DNA of 64,000 nt. Source: DASRBN01 sp035294305 (lineage in GTDB: Bacteria > Chloroflexota > Ktedonobacteria > Ktedonobacterales > Ktedonobacteraceae). Numbering within the stretch: the first letter of the stretch is position 1; every line of letters starts with the position of its first letter. Below the pieces are notes generated by a model. It did not search any database. It saw only the letters and a list, made by a program, of their open reading frames with translations, and was not told where the DNA came from. The stretch is taken from assembly GCA_035294305.1 (NCBI GenBank), contig DATGLD010000026.1, forward strand, positions 77,430-141,429, written 5' to 3'. The position numbers and the translations under genes were made by a program. Below, one piece after another: positions 33,096 through 40,367 of this stretch.

Positions 33096-33889
33096 ATGGA
33101 ACTACAGGCTTACAGGACATACCGGAGAAACGAATGCGCCGTATTTCTTAAAACTGCTGAGCAGTATGGGGGATTATCAAATATGGCAGGTGGATATCCA
33201 TTGCTCATTAATGGTGTTCGCATTTTGACCTCCGAGGCGCTCTATCAGGCCTGCCGCTTCCCACATTTGCCAGAAGTTCAAAAATTGATCATCGGCCAGA
33301 AAAGCCCTATGGCTGCGAAGATGAAGAGCAAGCCTTACCGTAAGGATTCGCGTCCTGATTGGGATAGTATTCGAGTTCACGTTATGCGCTGGTGTTTGCG
33401 CGTCAAATTAGTACAGCATTGGGAAAATTTCGGCGAACTGCTGTTGTCAACAGGAGATAACTGCCATCCACTCATAATTCTTGCAGCGGGCCTACGGCCC
33501 GTCAGGACGGGAGGGGAAGCAAGCGGGGACACCCCGCACCCCGGCAGGGGTGAACCCCCTGCACCCCGAGTTATGAGTGGATGTCAGGAGATAAACCTAT
33601 CGTTGAGGAATCGTACAGAGATCAATTTTGGGGGGACAAACCTGCGGATGACGGAACCTTGTGCGGAGCAAATGTGCTTGGCAGATTACTGGTAGAACTG
33701 CGCGAACAACTAAAAGCTTCAGATCCTCAAAAAACCTGGGTAGTAGAACCGCCGCCTCTTTCGGATTTCCTGCTTCTGGGTAGACCTGTTGGTTCTATCG
33801 AAACAGTCAGAGAAAGGGTCAAATCTGCACTGGCTAGTGGCAAAATACAACAAGTATTAGATGTTCAGACACTACCACTTTGGCAATAA
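33096..33889 (+). pseudogene. NADAR-domain protein gene broken by a 127-bp element
   Basis: The first part (ECAVFLKTAEQYGGLSNMAG, ALYQACRFPHLPEVQKLI, RVHVMRWCLRVKLVQHWENF) and the second (KPIVEESYRDQFWGDKP, LCGANVLGRLLVELREQLK) together form a complete NADAR/RibX-like (COG3236) protein that in relatives hydrolyses N-glycosidic bonds of riboflavin intermediates or ADP-ribose. A 127-bp inverted-repeat element sits between codons for STGD and KPIV. Element plus 7-bp duplication is 134 bp, which shifts the frame. Removing it restores ...LLSTGDKPIVEES. AGGAGA precedes the ATG. The insertion looks recent because the coding parts are otherwise intact. Confidence 0.88.
33461..33587. mobile_element. 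127-bp MITE-like element inside the NADAR gene
   Basis: 17-bp terminal inverted repeats CTGCCATCCACTCATAA and (right end, complement) CTGACATCCACTCATAA, one mismatch. The target duplication GAGATAA is present at 33454-33460 and 33588-33594. A second copy of identical length is at 46783-46909 and a truncated one at 23884-23934. No coding capacity. Confidence 0.88.
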
Positions 33890-34299
33890 CTTATAAAGAT
33901 CTGAAATGCTATAGAGGGGATGGTGGTCGCGAGGAAGTAAATTTTCATTGACTTCCCAGCCTATCTCGTTTATACTCCCATCATAAACAACATCATCTCA
34001 CCAGACAGGAGACACCCTTGAAAAACACGGGCACATCATACAGGCAGTAACGCTATCACTTTCCGGCGGAAAACGAAGCGACGGCTTTCCAAATAAGCCG
34101 CTCATAGTTCCGCCACCATTTGTAGACGTTTCTTCTTACTGCCGTATGCCGCGCTCGTGGGATTGAGCAGGCTCCTTCCTCATCAATGAATTGCTCCTGC
34201 CAAGACATCCCCTCTGCTTCCTGAACAGGAAACCCTTGTTGTTTTTCAGCAGCAGTAGCACGGCATACGCACGAACTTTTTGCTATGCGAGGTATACTT
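33890..34299 (+). promoter_or_regulatory. Long leader of the ABC-F gene: promoter, leader peptide, alternative hairpins
   Basis: Promoter TTGACT (33948-33953), 17 nt, TATACT (33971-33976), over 300 nt before the ABC-F start. A leader ORF follows, then a nested hairpin GGCGGAA/TTCCGCC (34065-34071, 34108-34114) with inner CGGCT/AGCCG, and a long-range stem CGTATGCCG/CGGCATACG (34143-34151, 34261-34269) followed by TTTTT at 34276-34280. This layout resembles the ribosome-mediated attenuators of antibiotic-resistance ABC-F genes. Function is inferred. Confidence 0.6.
34018..34050 (+). CDS. Ten-residue leader peptide upstream of the ABC-F gene
   Basis: TTG start 6 nt after AGGAG (34007-34011); product MKNTGTSYRQ then TAA. 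Its position just after the promoter and before a nested hairpin suggests a regulatory leader whose translation or stalling decides which downstream structure forms. No homologue is known to me. Confidence 0.5.
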   Translation: MKNTGTSYRQ

Positions 34300-35937
34300 A
34301 TGCTATTGCAGGCACGTAACATTTCAAAATTCTACGGCGCCGTCACCGTACTCGAGGATGTCTCCTTCGTCCTCAACGAAGGCGAGCGCATCGGTCTCGT
34401 TGGCCCCAACGGAGTCGGCAAATCAACGTTGCTCAAAATCTTGATTGGACAGGAAAGCGCCGACTCCGGTTCCTTCTCTTTCGCGCCCTCAACCGAATTT
34501 GGCTACCTGCCACAGACAACGCCCGAATTTTACAGGCACACGATGCAGGATTTGATTCTGGAAGCGGCCGGCAATTTGCGCCAGCTGGAAGAGCGCATGC
34601 GCGAACTAGAAACCGCTATGTCCACCGCCGCTGAAGAACAGCTTGCCGCCTTAATGGAAGAATACACGCTCATCTCAGGCCGTTTCGAGGATCGCGGCGG
34701 CTACGAGCTTGACCACAAGATCAACACCATCCTGGACGGGCTGCGCATCTCCTACTTGCCGCGCACTCGCGAGATGCAGACGCTTTCGGGTGGCGAGAAG
34801 GCCCGGGTAGGACTGGCAACGCTACTTCTGAGGTCGCCGGATTTGCTGCTGCTGGACGAGCCGACCAACCACCTGGATGTCGCCAGCCTGGAATGGCTCG
34901 AGTCTTATCTCGCGCGCTACAAAGGCGGCATATTGCTCGTCTCGCACGACCGGCAATTCCTCAATCGCGCCGTCAACGCGATTTTCGAGATCGATGAGTA
35001 CTCGCATCACCTCAAAAAGTACGAGGGCAACTACGATACTTACGTGGCGGCAAAAGCGGCTGAGCGCGCAAAGTGGGAGGAGGACTACGAGCGGCAACAG
35101 GAGGAGATCAAGGAATTGCGCAAACGCATCCGCGAGACGGCGCGCAATGTCGCCCATAATCATTCACCCCGCGATGGCGATAAGATGGCCTATGATTTCT
35201 TCGGTGGACGCGTCCAGAACACCATCTCGCGCAACGTGCGGGCCGCCGAGGAACAGCTGCAGCGCATCGAAGCCAATGCCATCCCCAGGCCGCCGAAGCT
35301 AATGCAGGTCAGCTCAAACTTTAACGCGGAGCCGCTGCAATCACAGGTTGTCATCAGCGTCGATAAACTTACGAAATGTTGGGGCAGCAACTGCATTCTT
35401 CGCGATGTCAGTTTCACGATAGCCTCTGATGCGCGCATCCTGCTCTTCGGCCCCAACGGCGCAGGCAAGACCACGCTGCTCAAGATACTGATTGGTCAGG
35501 AACAGCCCGACAGCGGCGAAGTGCGCATAGTAGACAGCGCCCGCACCGGCTACCTGCCCCAGGACCCGGAAATGGATCTCAACAAGACGGTGATCGAGAC
35601 GTATCGCTACGGCCAGGTGGGATACGAGGCTGAATTCGTGGGCAGGCTGATCGGCTATGGCCTGTTCCGGCTTGGGGACATGCAAAAGAAAGTCGGCCAG
35701 TTAAGCGCCGGCCAGCGCCGCAAACTGGAGATCGCCCGCCTGATGGCCGAAGACCCAAATGTGCTGCTGCTCGACGAACCAACCAACTACATCAGCCTGG
35801 ATGTGCTGGAAGCCTTCGAGTCCGCGATTCTGGCCTTTCCTGGCCCGGTAATCGCGGTTTCGCATGATCGCTGGTTCATGCAGCGGTTCGGTGGGAAGGT
35901 GTGGAAGCTGGTGGAGGGACGGATGGTGAGGGAATGA
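34300..35937 (+). CDS. ABC-F family ATPase (ribosome-associated)
   Basis: 545 residues, two ABC domains and no membrane segments, so an ABC-F protein that acts on the ribosome in translation or antibiotic protection. First domain: Walker A GPNGVGKST, signature LSGGEKARVGLATLL, Walker B DLLLLDEPTNHLD. A charged linker (EEDYERQQEEIKELRKRIRE) connects to the second: GPNGAGKTT, signature LSAGQRRKLEIARLM, Walker B VLLLDEPTNYISLD, which departs from the canonical NHLD. ATG at 34300 is preferred over 34285 because the family begins MLLQARNISK-FYGA and GAGG lies 7 nt upstream. Its long leader suggests drug-inducible expression. Confidence 0.9.
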   Translation: MLLQARNISKFYGAVTVLEDVSFVLNEGERIGLVGPNGVGKSTLLKILIGQESADSGSFSFAPSTEFGYLPQTTPEFYRHTMQDLILEAAGNLRQLEERMRELETAMSTAAEEQLAALMEEYTLISGRFEDRGGYELDHKINTILDGLRISYLPRTREMQTLSGGEKARVGLATLLLRSPDLLLLDEPTNHLDVASLEWLESYLARYKGGILLVSHDRQFLNRAVNAIFEIDEYSHHLKKYEGNYDTYVAAKAAERAKWEEDYERQQEEIKELRKRIRETARNVAHNHSPRDGDKMAYDFFGGRVQNTISRNVRAAEEQLQRIEANAIPRPPKLMQVSSNFNAEPLQSQVVISVDKLTKCWGSNCILRDVSFTIASDARILLFGPNGAGKTTLLKILIGQEQPDSGEVRIVDSARTGYLPQDPEMDLNKTVIETYRYGQVGYEAEFVGRLIGYGLFRLGDMQKKVGQLSAGQRRKLEIARLMAEDPNVLLLDEPTNYISLDVLEAFESAILAFPGPVIAVSHDRWFMQRFGGKVWKLVEGRMVRE

Positions 35938-36140
35938 TAATCTTTAATCATAACCAAGACAAATATAACCAATAGCTTGAAAGAATGTAACGGAGTATGG
36001 TATTGTTATCTGAGGGGCAGACTTTTTCAAAAAACCTTGCCTCGTAGGATATCTTAACATAGAGCAGGCTTTCAGCCCCTCGCAGGGGAAGAAGGCGGGA
36101 ACCTGTTTTATTTCGTCTCGATTAGCAAAGGAGAAGTAAC

Positions 36141-36632
36141 TTGTCAGTAGCGCAGGAATTTCAGAAAGCAAACGAATCTTATGCCGCGAATTTCCAGAAA
36201 GGTGATTTAGCTATGCCGCCTGCCAGGCATGTAGCGGTGCTTACCTGCATGGATGCGCGCATCGATCCAGCCCGCGCGCTCGGTCTTGAAGAGGGAGACG
36301 CGCACGTTATCCGTAACGCCGGTGGGCGTGCCTCAGAAGCGCTTCGTTCGCTGATCATTTCCGAACAGTTGCTCGGCACCACCGAGATCGTCGTTATTCA
36401 CCATACGGACTGTGGTATGCTCACCTTCAGCAATGCTGATCTACAGGCGAAAGTGAAACAGGACCTGCACGCCAACGCGGACAACATCGACTTCCTGCCG
36501 TTCAGCGACCTGGAACAGTCGGTGCGTGATGACGTTGCGTTTCTCAGAAATTCGCCGTTTATTCCACAGAACATCGACATCAGCGGCTTTATCTATGATG
36601 TGAAAAGTGGAAAGTTGTTACCCGTGAGCTGA
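36141..36632 (+). CDS. Beta-class carbonic anhydrase
   Basis: Interconverts carbon dioxide and bicarbonate. 163 residues, compact beta-CA of the type seen in actinobacteria. Zinc ligands and catalytic dyad are visible: VAVLTCMDARID (Cys, Asp-x-Arg) and VVIHHTDCGM (His, Cys). VIRNAGGRASEALRSLIISE is the usual second motif. The start is TTG, supported by AAAGGAGAAG six nucleotides upstream. A single-gene unit ending in a hairpin at 36651. Confidence 0.93.
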   Translation: MSVAQEFQKANESYAANFQKGDLAMPPARHVAVLTCMDARIDPARALGLEEGDAHVIRNAGGRASEALRSLIISEQLLGTTEIVVIHHTDCGMLTFSNADLQAKVKQDLHANADNIDFLPFSDLEQSVRDDVAFLRNSPFIPQNIDISGFIYDVKSGKLLPVS

Positions 36633-36650
36633 GATAGTTAAGGTCGGCAG

Positions 36651-36684
36651 AAACCAGGGCGACCCCTGGTGGTTACCCTGGTTT
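36651..36684 (+). terminator. Hairpin after carbonic anhydrase
   Basis: 9-bp arms AAACCAGGG (36651-36659) and CCCTGGTTT (36676-36684). The loop (CGACCCCTGGTGG) makes this a variant of the AGGGCGACCAC family. Confidence 0.55.
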
Positions 36685-36714
36685 GGATCCCTCTAAGAAA
36701 AGATAGCGAACAAA

Positions 36715-37296
36715 TTGCCAAAACTGATACTGATAAAACACGCCCAACCGCAAATCGACCCGCTTATGCCGGCGCGAGCATGGCCGCTCTCGCAAGAGGG
36801 CAAACTCCTTTGCCGGACGCTGGCTGATAAAGTAGCGGTATACCAGCCGCAAGTGATCGTTTCCAGTACCGAGCCTAAGGCAATAGAGACCGCCAGGATC
36901 GTTGCCGGGCACCTGCATAAGCCTTTTGAGGTTCTCGCTGGACTCCACGAACACGACAGGAGCAACGTGCCTTTTTATTCTCCCCAGGTATTCGAGCAAT
37001 CGGTTGCCATGTTCTTCCAGAAGCCTGCTGAACTGGTCTTCGGACGCGAGACGGCTGCGCAGGCGCAGGAACGCTTCTCGCGAGCTGTCGAGAGTGTGCT
37101 TGAGAAGTATCCTGATAGCAACATCGCGATTGTAGCGCACGGAACGGTGATTACGCTGTTTGTGGCCACTCACGCGCAGATAGAGCCGTTCGCGTTCTGG
37201 AAAGGGTTGGGGTTGCCATCGTTTGTGGTGATGGAGAGATCGGGACTGGAAGTTGTAGAGGTAGTGAATCGGATTGAATACGAGGAGTGGGGCTGA
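36715..37296 (+). CDS. Histidine phosphatase family protein with Lys in the RHG motif
   Basis: 193 residues, phosphoglycerate-mutase-like fold. The catalytic motif reads KLILIKHAQPQIDP, so the usual Arg before the catalytic His (RHG/RHA) is Lys; the second half-site VSSTEPKAIETARIVAG and the second histidine IAIVAHGTVITLFVA are normal. The Lys substitution could weaken phosphate binding. TTG is the only plausible start, without a strong ribosome-binding site. The last eight bases overlap the 3' end of a tRNA-Arg gene on the other strand. Substrate unknown. Confidence 0.85.
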   Translation: MPKLILIKHAQPQIDPLMPARAWPLSQEGKLLCRTLADKVAVYQPQVIVSSTEPKAIETARIVAGHLHKPFEVLAGLHEHDRSNVPFYSPQVFEQSVAMFFQKPAELVFGRETAAQAQERFSRAVESVLEKYPDSNIAIVAHGTVITLFVATHAQIEPFAFWKGLGLPSFVVMERSGLEVVEVVNRIEYEEWG

Positions 37297-37360
37297 GAGG
37301 ACTCGAACCTCCGGCACACGGTTTAGGAAACCGTTGCTCTATCCACTGAGCTACAGCCCC
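37289..37360 (-). tRNA. tRNA-Arg (anticodon CCT)
   Basis: Full cloverleaf: acceptor GGGGCTG/CAGCCCC, D arm GCTC-AGTGGATA-GAGC, anticodon arm ACGGT-TTCCTAA-ACCGT, T arm GGAGG-TTCGAGT-CCTCT. CCA is not encoded. Confidence 0.95.
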
Positions 37361-37369
37361 ATTGCTACA

Positions 37370-37378
37370 ATTCTACCA
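37370..37378 (-). promoter_or_regulatory. Extended -10 promoter of tRNA-Arg
   Basis: On the minus strand TGGTAGAAT, 9 nt before the tRNA. An equivalent TGCTAAAAT lies before the minus-strand tRNA-Met, and both have TTGAC 8 nt farther upstream. Confidence 0.5.
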
Positions 37379-37503
37379 TAGAAGTCAACGTAGCTTCAAC
37401 ATGCGACTTTTCCACAATCTAGAACATTTGTACACATACTTATCCACATTTCCCCTGAAAATCACCCAACCTTCATTGGGCAGCGCATTGTTCCGCTGCG
37501 CGC

Positions 37504-38019
37504 TCAGCAGTCGAACAGAGACCAGCAGATGTCGTTCCGCAACCGCTGGTCATCGAGTACCAGCTCGCGAATCGCCTCCGGGAGCTGGTCGCGCTGCCAC
37601 TGGCACTCGCGCCGCCCTGTGCTCTCGCCCTCTCCTTCCGGCACGGCTGCACGTACGGCCTTGATCGCATAGGCGGCCGCACCCAGTTCGTGCGCGGCGA
37701 CGTGCGCAACGCATGCCGCCTGGCCAGCAGCATAGGCGGCATAGCGGGCTGCCCCGCGCAGATCTCTGGCCGCGCCCATTGCGTGGCCGCCTGCCGCGCG
37801 GGCCTGAGTCATCTTGATCTCGCCACGCGCCCAGGCGTGGGCCTGCTCGATGGCCCGGCGCGGGCGCGGGTCCTCAGGCCGAACCGACTCGAAGAAGCCA
37901 AGAACATGCTCCGCGCACAATGCCGCCCACAAGGCGAGGAGCCGGTGATCATAATCGGTGAGGGTTCCACCACGGCGGATCGTCACAAAACGAGGGTCGC
38001 GGTCTTTCGGCAGGATCAT
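37504..38019 (-). CDS. Imm-5-like putative immunity protein
   Basis: About 171 residues, mostly alpha-helical and alanine-rich. RFVTIRRGGTLTDYDHRLLA, LWAALCAEHVLGFFESVRP, PRRAIEQAHAWARGEIKMTQ and AHELGAAAYAIKAVRAA match the pattern of proteins annotated as putative immunity protein (Imm-5-like), predicted partners of polymorphic toxins. ATG at 38019 fits the family start; a GTG at 38031 is also in frame and closer to AAAGGA. No toxin gene is nearby, so the name is family-based only. Higher GC than its neighbours (many GCG/GCC alanine codons) hints at acquisition. Confidence 0.65.
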   Translation of the reverse strand: MILPKDRDPRFVTIRRGGTLTDYDHRLLALWAALCAEHVLGFFESVRPEDPRPRRAIEQAHAWARGEIKMTQARAAGGHAMGAARDLRGAARYAAYAAGQAACVAHVAAHELGAAAYAIKAVRAAVPEGEGESTGRRECQWQRDQLPEAIRELVLDDQRLRNDICWSLFDC

Positions 38020-38225
38020 ACCAACAAACACATCCTTTCATTCGCTCTGACCAGGGTTATTATATCGCCAGGCCCTCACACCGGGCAAGCTCTGGGCGCT
38101 TTCAGCTACTCATTTTGTTCGTTTGATTTCTACTTGATTTTTGCTGAGATTCTTTTTATACTTGGATAAGGAATAAAGGCAGTAGCAGTAATCAAGATAG
38201 TTTAGAGAACACCAGGAGGCAACAC

Positions 38226-38778
38226 ATGCCTATCGTTGAATGGGATGGCAAGACACTCAAAGAGTATAAGGGTGAACTGGATGATGATCAGCACCAGCGC
38301 AAGCAGAAGGGGCTTTCTGCGTGGCAGGACTTACTTGGGGGCGATTGCTCATCTCACAGGCCTGGAGCCGCTTTCATTGCACTGGGACCCTGCCTCAGCA
38401 AAGCAGGCAAAAATAACCTGGAACGATAAAACCTTTGCTTTCGAAGAACAAGAAGACAAGATGAAAGTCGAGTTGCCAAATGTAGACCCTGAAGATCTGC
38501 TGCAAGTATTACGTGAAGCTGGCAAGGATCCCAACACCATCCTCGTCGCAGGAAGTTTGATAAAAAGCGGCAAAGATATTGACTTCCTGGATGAAGAATA
38601 CAAGATTAAGAACAGCCACCAGTATGTCATCCTGCGGGTTGATGAAGATGGCAGTCTCTGGCTCTGGGAACCAAAGGCCGGGAAACTCGAAAAGCCACTT
38701 CCAATCAAGAAGTTCGCACTGCTCTTTGACGATGTGCTTACTGTAAATTGTAGTAAATCGCTCTTTTTCGAAAAATGA
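38226..38778 (+). pseudogene. Unknown protein gene with +1 frameshift at GGGGG
   Basis: AGGAGG six nucleotides before ATG 38226 starts PIVEWDGKTLKEYKGELDDD and runs to SAWQDLLG, where a GGGGG run (38337-38341) shifts the frame. Reading four Gs gives a continuous product of about 183 residues: DLLGAIAHLTGLEPLSLHWD ... LLQVLREAGKDPNTILVAGS ... ILRVDEDGSLWLWEPKAGKL. Both halves have normal coding character. No family recognised. It is either a recent frameshift, a sequencing error in a homopolymer, or a programmed shift. Confidence 0.7.
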
Positions 38779-38877
38779 GGAGTGTTTTTCTCGCTTGAAA
38801 ATTCCTCGTAACTTATTAAAGCGTGGTTCACCTGCATTGAACTGCTCGTCTCATTGTAAGGGCGTACCCTTGTGGTC

Positions 38878-38930
38878 GCCCTCCGACTCGCCGCACGATT
38901 GCCCTCCGACTCGCCGCACGATTGCCCTCC
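38878..38930. repeat. 23-bp tandem repeat, 2.3 copies
   Basis: Unit GCCCTCCGACTCGCCGCACG + ATT, two exact copies (38878-38900, 38901-38923) and a 7-bp start of a third. Confidence 0.85.
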
Positions 38931-38979
38931 ATCTCAAGCCTTACGAACACCACTAGAGTACCTCTGCCAAAAATGTAGG

Positions 38980-39012
38980 AGGGCCGGCTATCTATGAGTA
39001 GTAGCCGGCCCT
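38980..39012. terminator. Hairpin AGGGCCGGCTA/TAGCCGGCCCT
   Basis: Perfect 11-bp arms with an 11-nt loop between convergent genes; TTGCCTT follows on the plus strand. Likely a bidirectional end signal. Confidence 0.55.
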
Positions 39013-39171
39013 TGCCTTACGGGTGCCTGGTTAACGTTCTTACGTACTTTGATAAAGCCCCGGTTACCTGGCCGATCAATCGGCCCCTACGATCACCAGA
39101 TGTGCCTGTTCATGTACATAAGTTTATCACTGGCCGATAATTCTGGCTCAGGTGCAGTCAGAATTGTTTTG

Positions 39172-39924
39172 TTACCGACTAATGAAGGTTACTCCGGGAC
39201 CCGGAGTAAACTGGACGTAGGTGACCTGCCAGGGATACGCTCCCCAGCTCATGTTGCTGGCGATCACGCGATTGCCCGGCAGCACTTGCTCGACTACTGC
39301 TACGTGGCCGCCACCATAGGCGCCCTCGACCCACGGCTGTAGATCAACGATGGCGCCGACCGTGGGCAGGCTGGAAACGTGCCAGCCGAACTGGTACGCG
39401 CGCGCCGTCCATTCCCATGCCTCGGAATTAATCGTCCATGGCACATAGTAGCCGTGTAACTGGCGGTAACGCTCGTTCGCCCACCACGTGCAGCTCCCAT
39501 AGGGAAAGACATTGTATGAACCACCCACAGGAGGATTATTCCCCGACGGCTGGCTGTAGGTGGGAGGTTGACTGACCGGCGGATGGTAAGAACTCCCGCC
39601 ATTTGATCCAGTACCAGGAATGCAAATAACCTGGTTGACATATATGAGATTGGGGTTTGAGATATGATTGTAGGCTGCCAGATTCATATAGGTCGTACCG
39701 TAACGACTGGCAATCCCCGCCAGAGTATCTCCCCCAACAACTGTGTATGCTCGATCACCACTGCCACAGGTTGCGAATGATTGCGCATGCGCTTTACCTG
39801 CATTCACACCCAGTGTGACTCCTAGAAACAGCAGCCCCAATATGGCCGCTGCACTACATTTCGCTAGAAAATTCGACGCACTACGATTGACAAATAGCCC
39901 CAACCATTGTTGGTGTGTTCGCAT
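39172..39924 (-). CDS. Secreted LysM-CHAP cell-wall hydrolase
   Basis: 250 residues, secreted. Signal peptide with core AAAILGLLFLGVTLGVNAG and cleavage after AHAQS. A LysM domain binds peptidoglycan (YTVVGGDTLAGIASRYGTTY to VNQVICIPG), a Pro/Ser-rich linker follows, then a CHAP amidase/endopeptidase domain with catalytic Cys in NVFPYGSCTWWANER and His in GGGHVAVVEQV, plus NMSWGAYPW near the end. ATG at 39924 follows AAAGGAAAGG; the ORF extends to 40050 without support. It would cut peptidoglycan cross-links during growth or division. Confidence 0.9.
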   Translation of the reverse strand: MRTHQQWLGLFVNRSASNFLAKCSAAAILGLLFLGVTLGVNAGKAHAQSFATCGSGDRAYTVVGGDTLAGIASRYGTTYMNLAAYNHISNPNLIYVNQVICIPGTGSNGGSSYHPPVSQPPTYSQPSGNNPPVGGSYNVFPYGSCTWWANERYRQLHGYYVPWTINSEAWEWTARAYQFGWHVSSLPTVGAIVDLQPWVEGAYGGGHVAVVEQVLPGNRVIASNMSWGAYPWQVTYVQFTPGPGVTFISR

Positions 39925-40367
39925 TGTACCTTTCCTTTGATTTACAACTTGCACCCGCAAGCTGTTGCATTTCTGCTCCACGATTCCAGGATACAAACTG
40001 TTACAACCCGCAATCGCGTTGCATAGACAACGTTGCATATAGTAGCACATACAGGATGAAACGCAATGATGCGTATTGAAATATAGGAAAAATTGGCTAT
40101 AGCCTGCATAAGGTGCAGGTTATAGAAATATGCGCTTGCTTTTGATCCGTCATTGTGTTAATATTAGAACAAATATACTAAACACAAAATCATTGGAGAA
40201 GACGTTTTTTTGCATGGAAGAGGCATCTTAAAACAACCTGCATGCCTGAACATTACACATTTCTTATAGCAAACAGTTGAAATTGTCACGGAAGTAATGT
40301 AGAATACGTAAAAAGCGTATTTTAACTTTTGACTGGCTGTTTTTTTATCTCTGAGGAGAGGGACCCC
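39925..40367. other. AT-rich divergent promoter region
   Basis: Separates the LysM-CHAP gene from the divergent anchored protein gene. AT-rich, with runs of T near 40207 and 40341. No gene, RNA or strong hairpin recognised. Confidence 0.5.

Larger units (their letters stand above)
38779..39171. other. Repeat-rich gap before the LysM-CHAP gene
   Basis: No gene. It holds an AGGGCG...CGCCCT palindrome (38859-38882), a 23-bp tandem repeat (38878-38930), a hairpin (38980-39012) and a GGCCGAT/ATCGGCCCC element (39070-39090). Confidence 0.6.

Noticed and set aside
34056..34322. 88-codon minus-strand frame in the ABC-F leader
   Set aside because: It covers the promoter-side hairpins and ABC-F start, has no family and only a marginal start; the leader explanation fits better.
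38878..38930. Possible start of a CRISPR array
   Set aside because: Two head-to-tail 23-bp units with no spacers and no cas genes; it is a plain tandem repeat.
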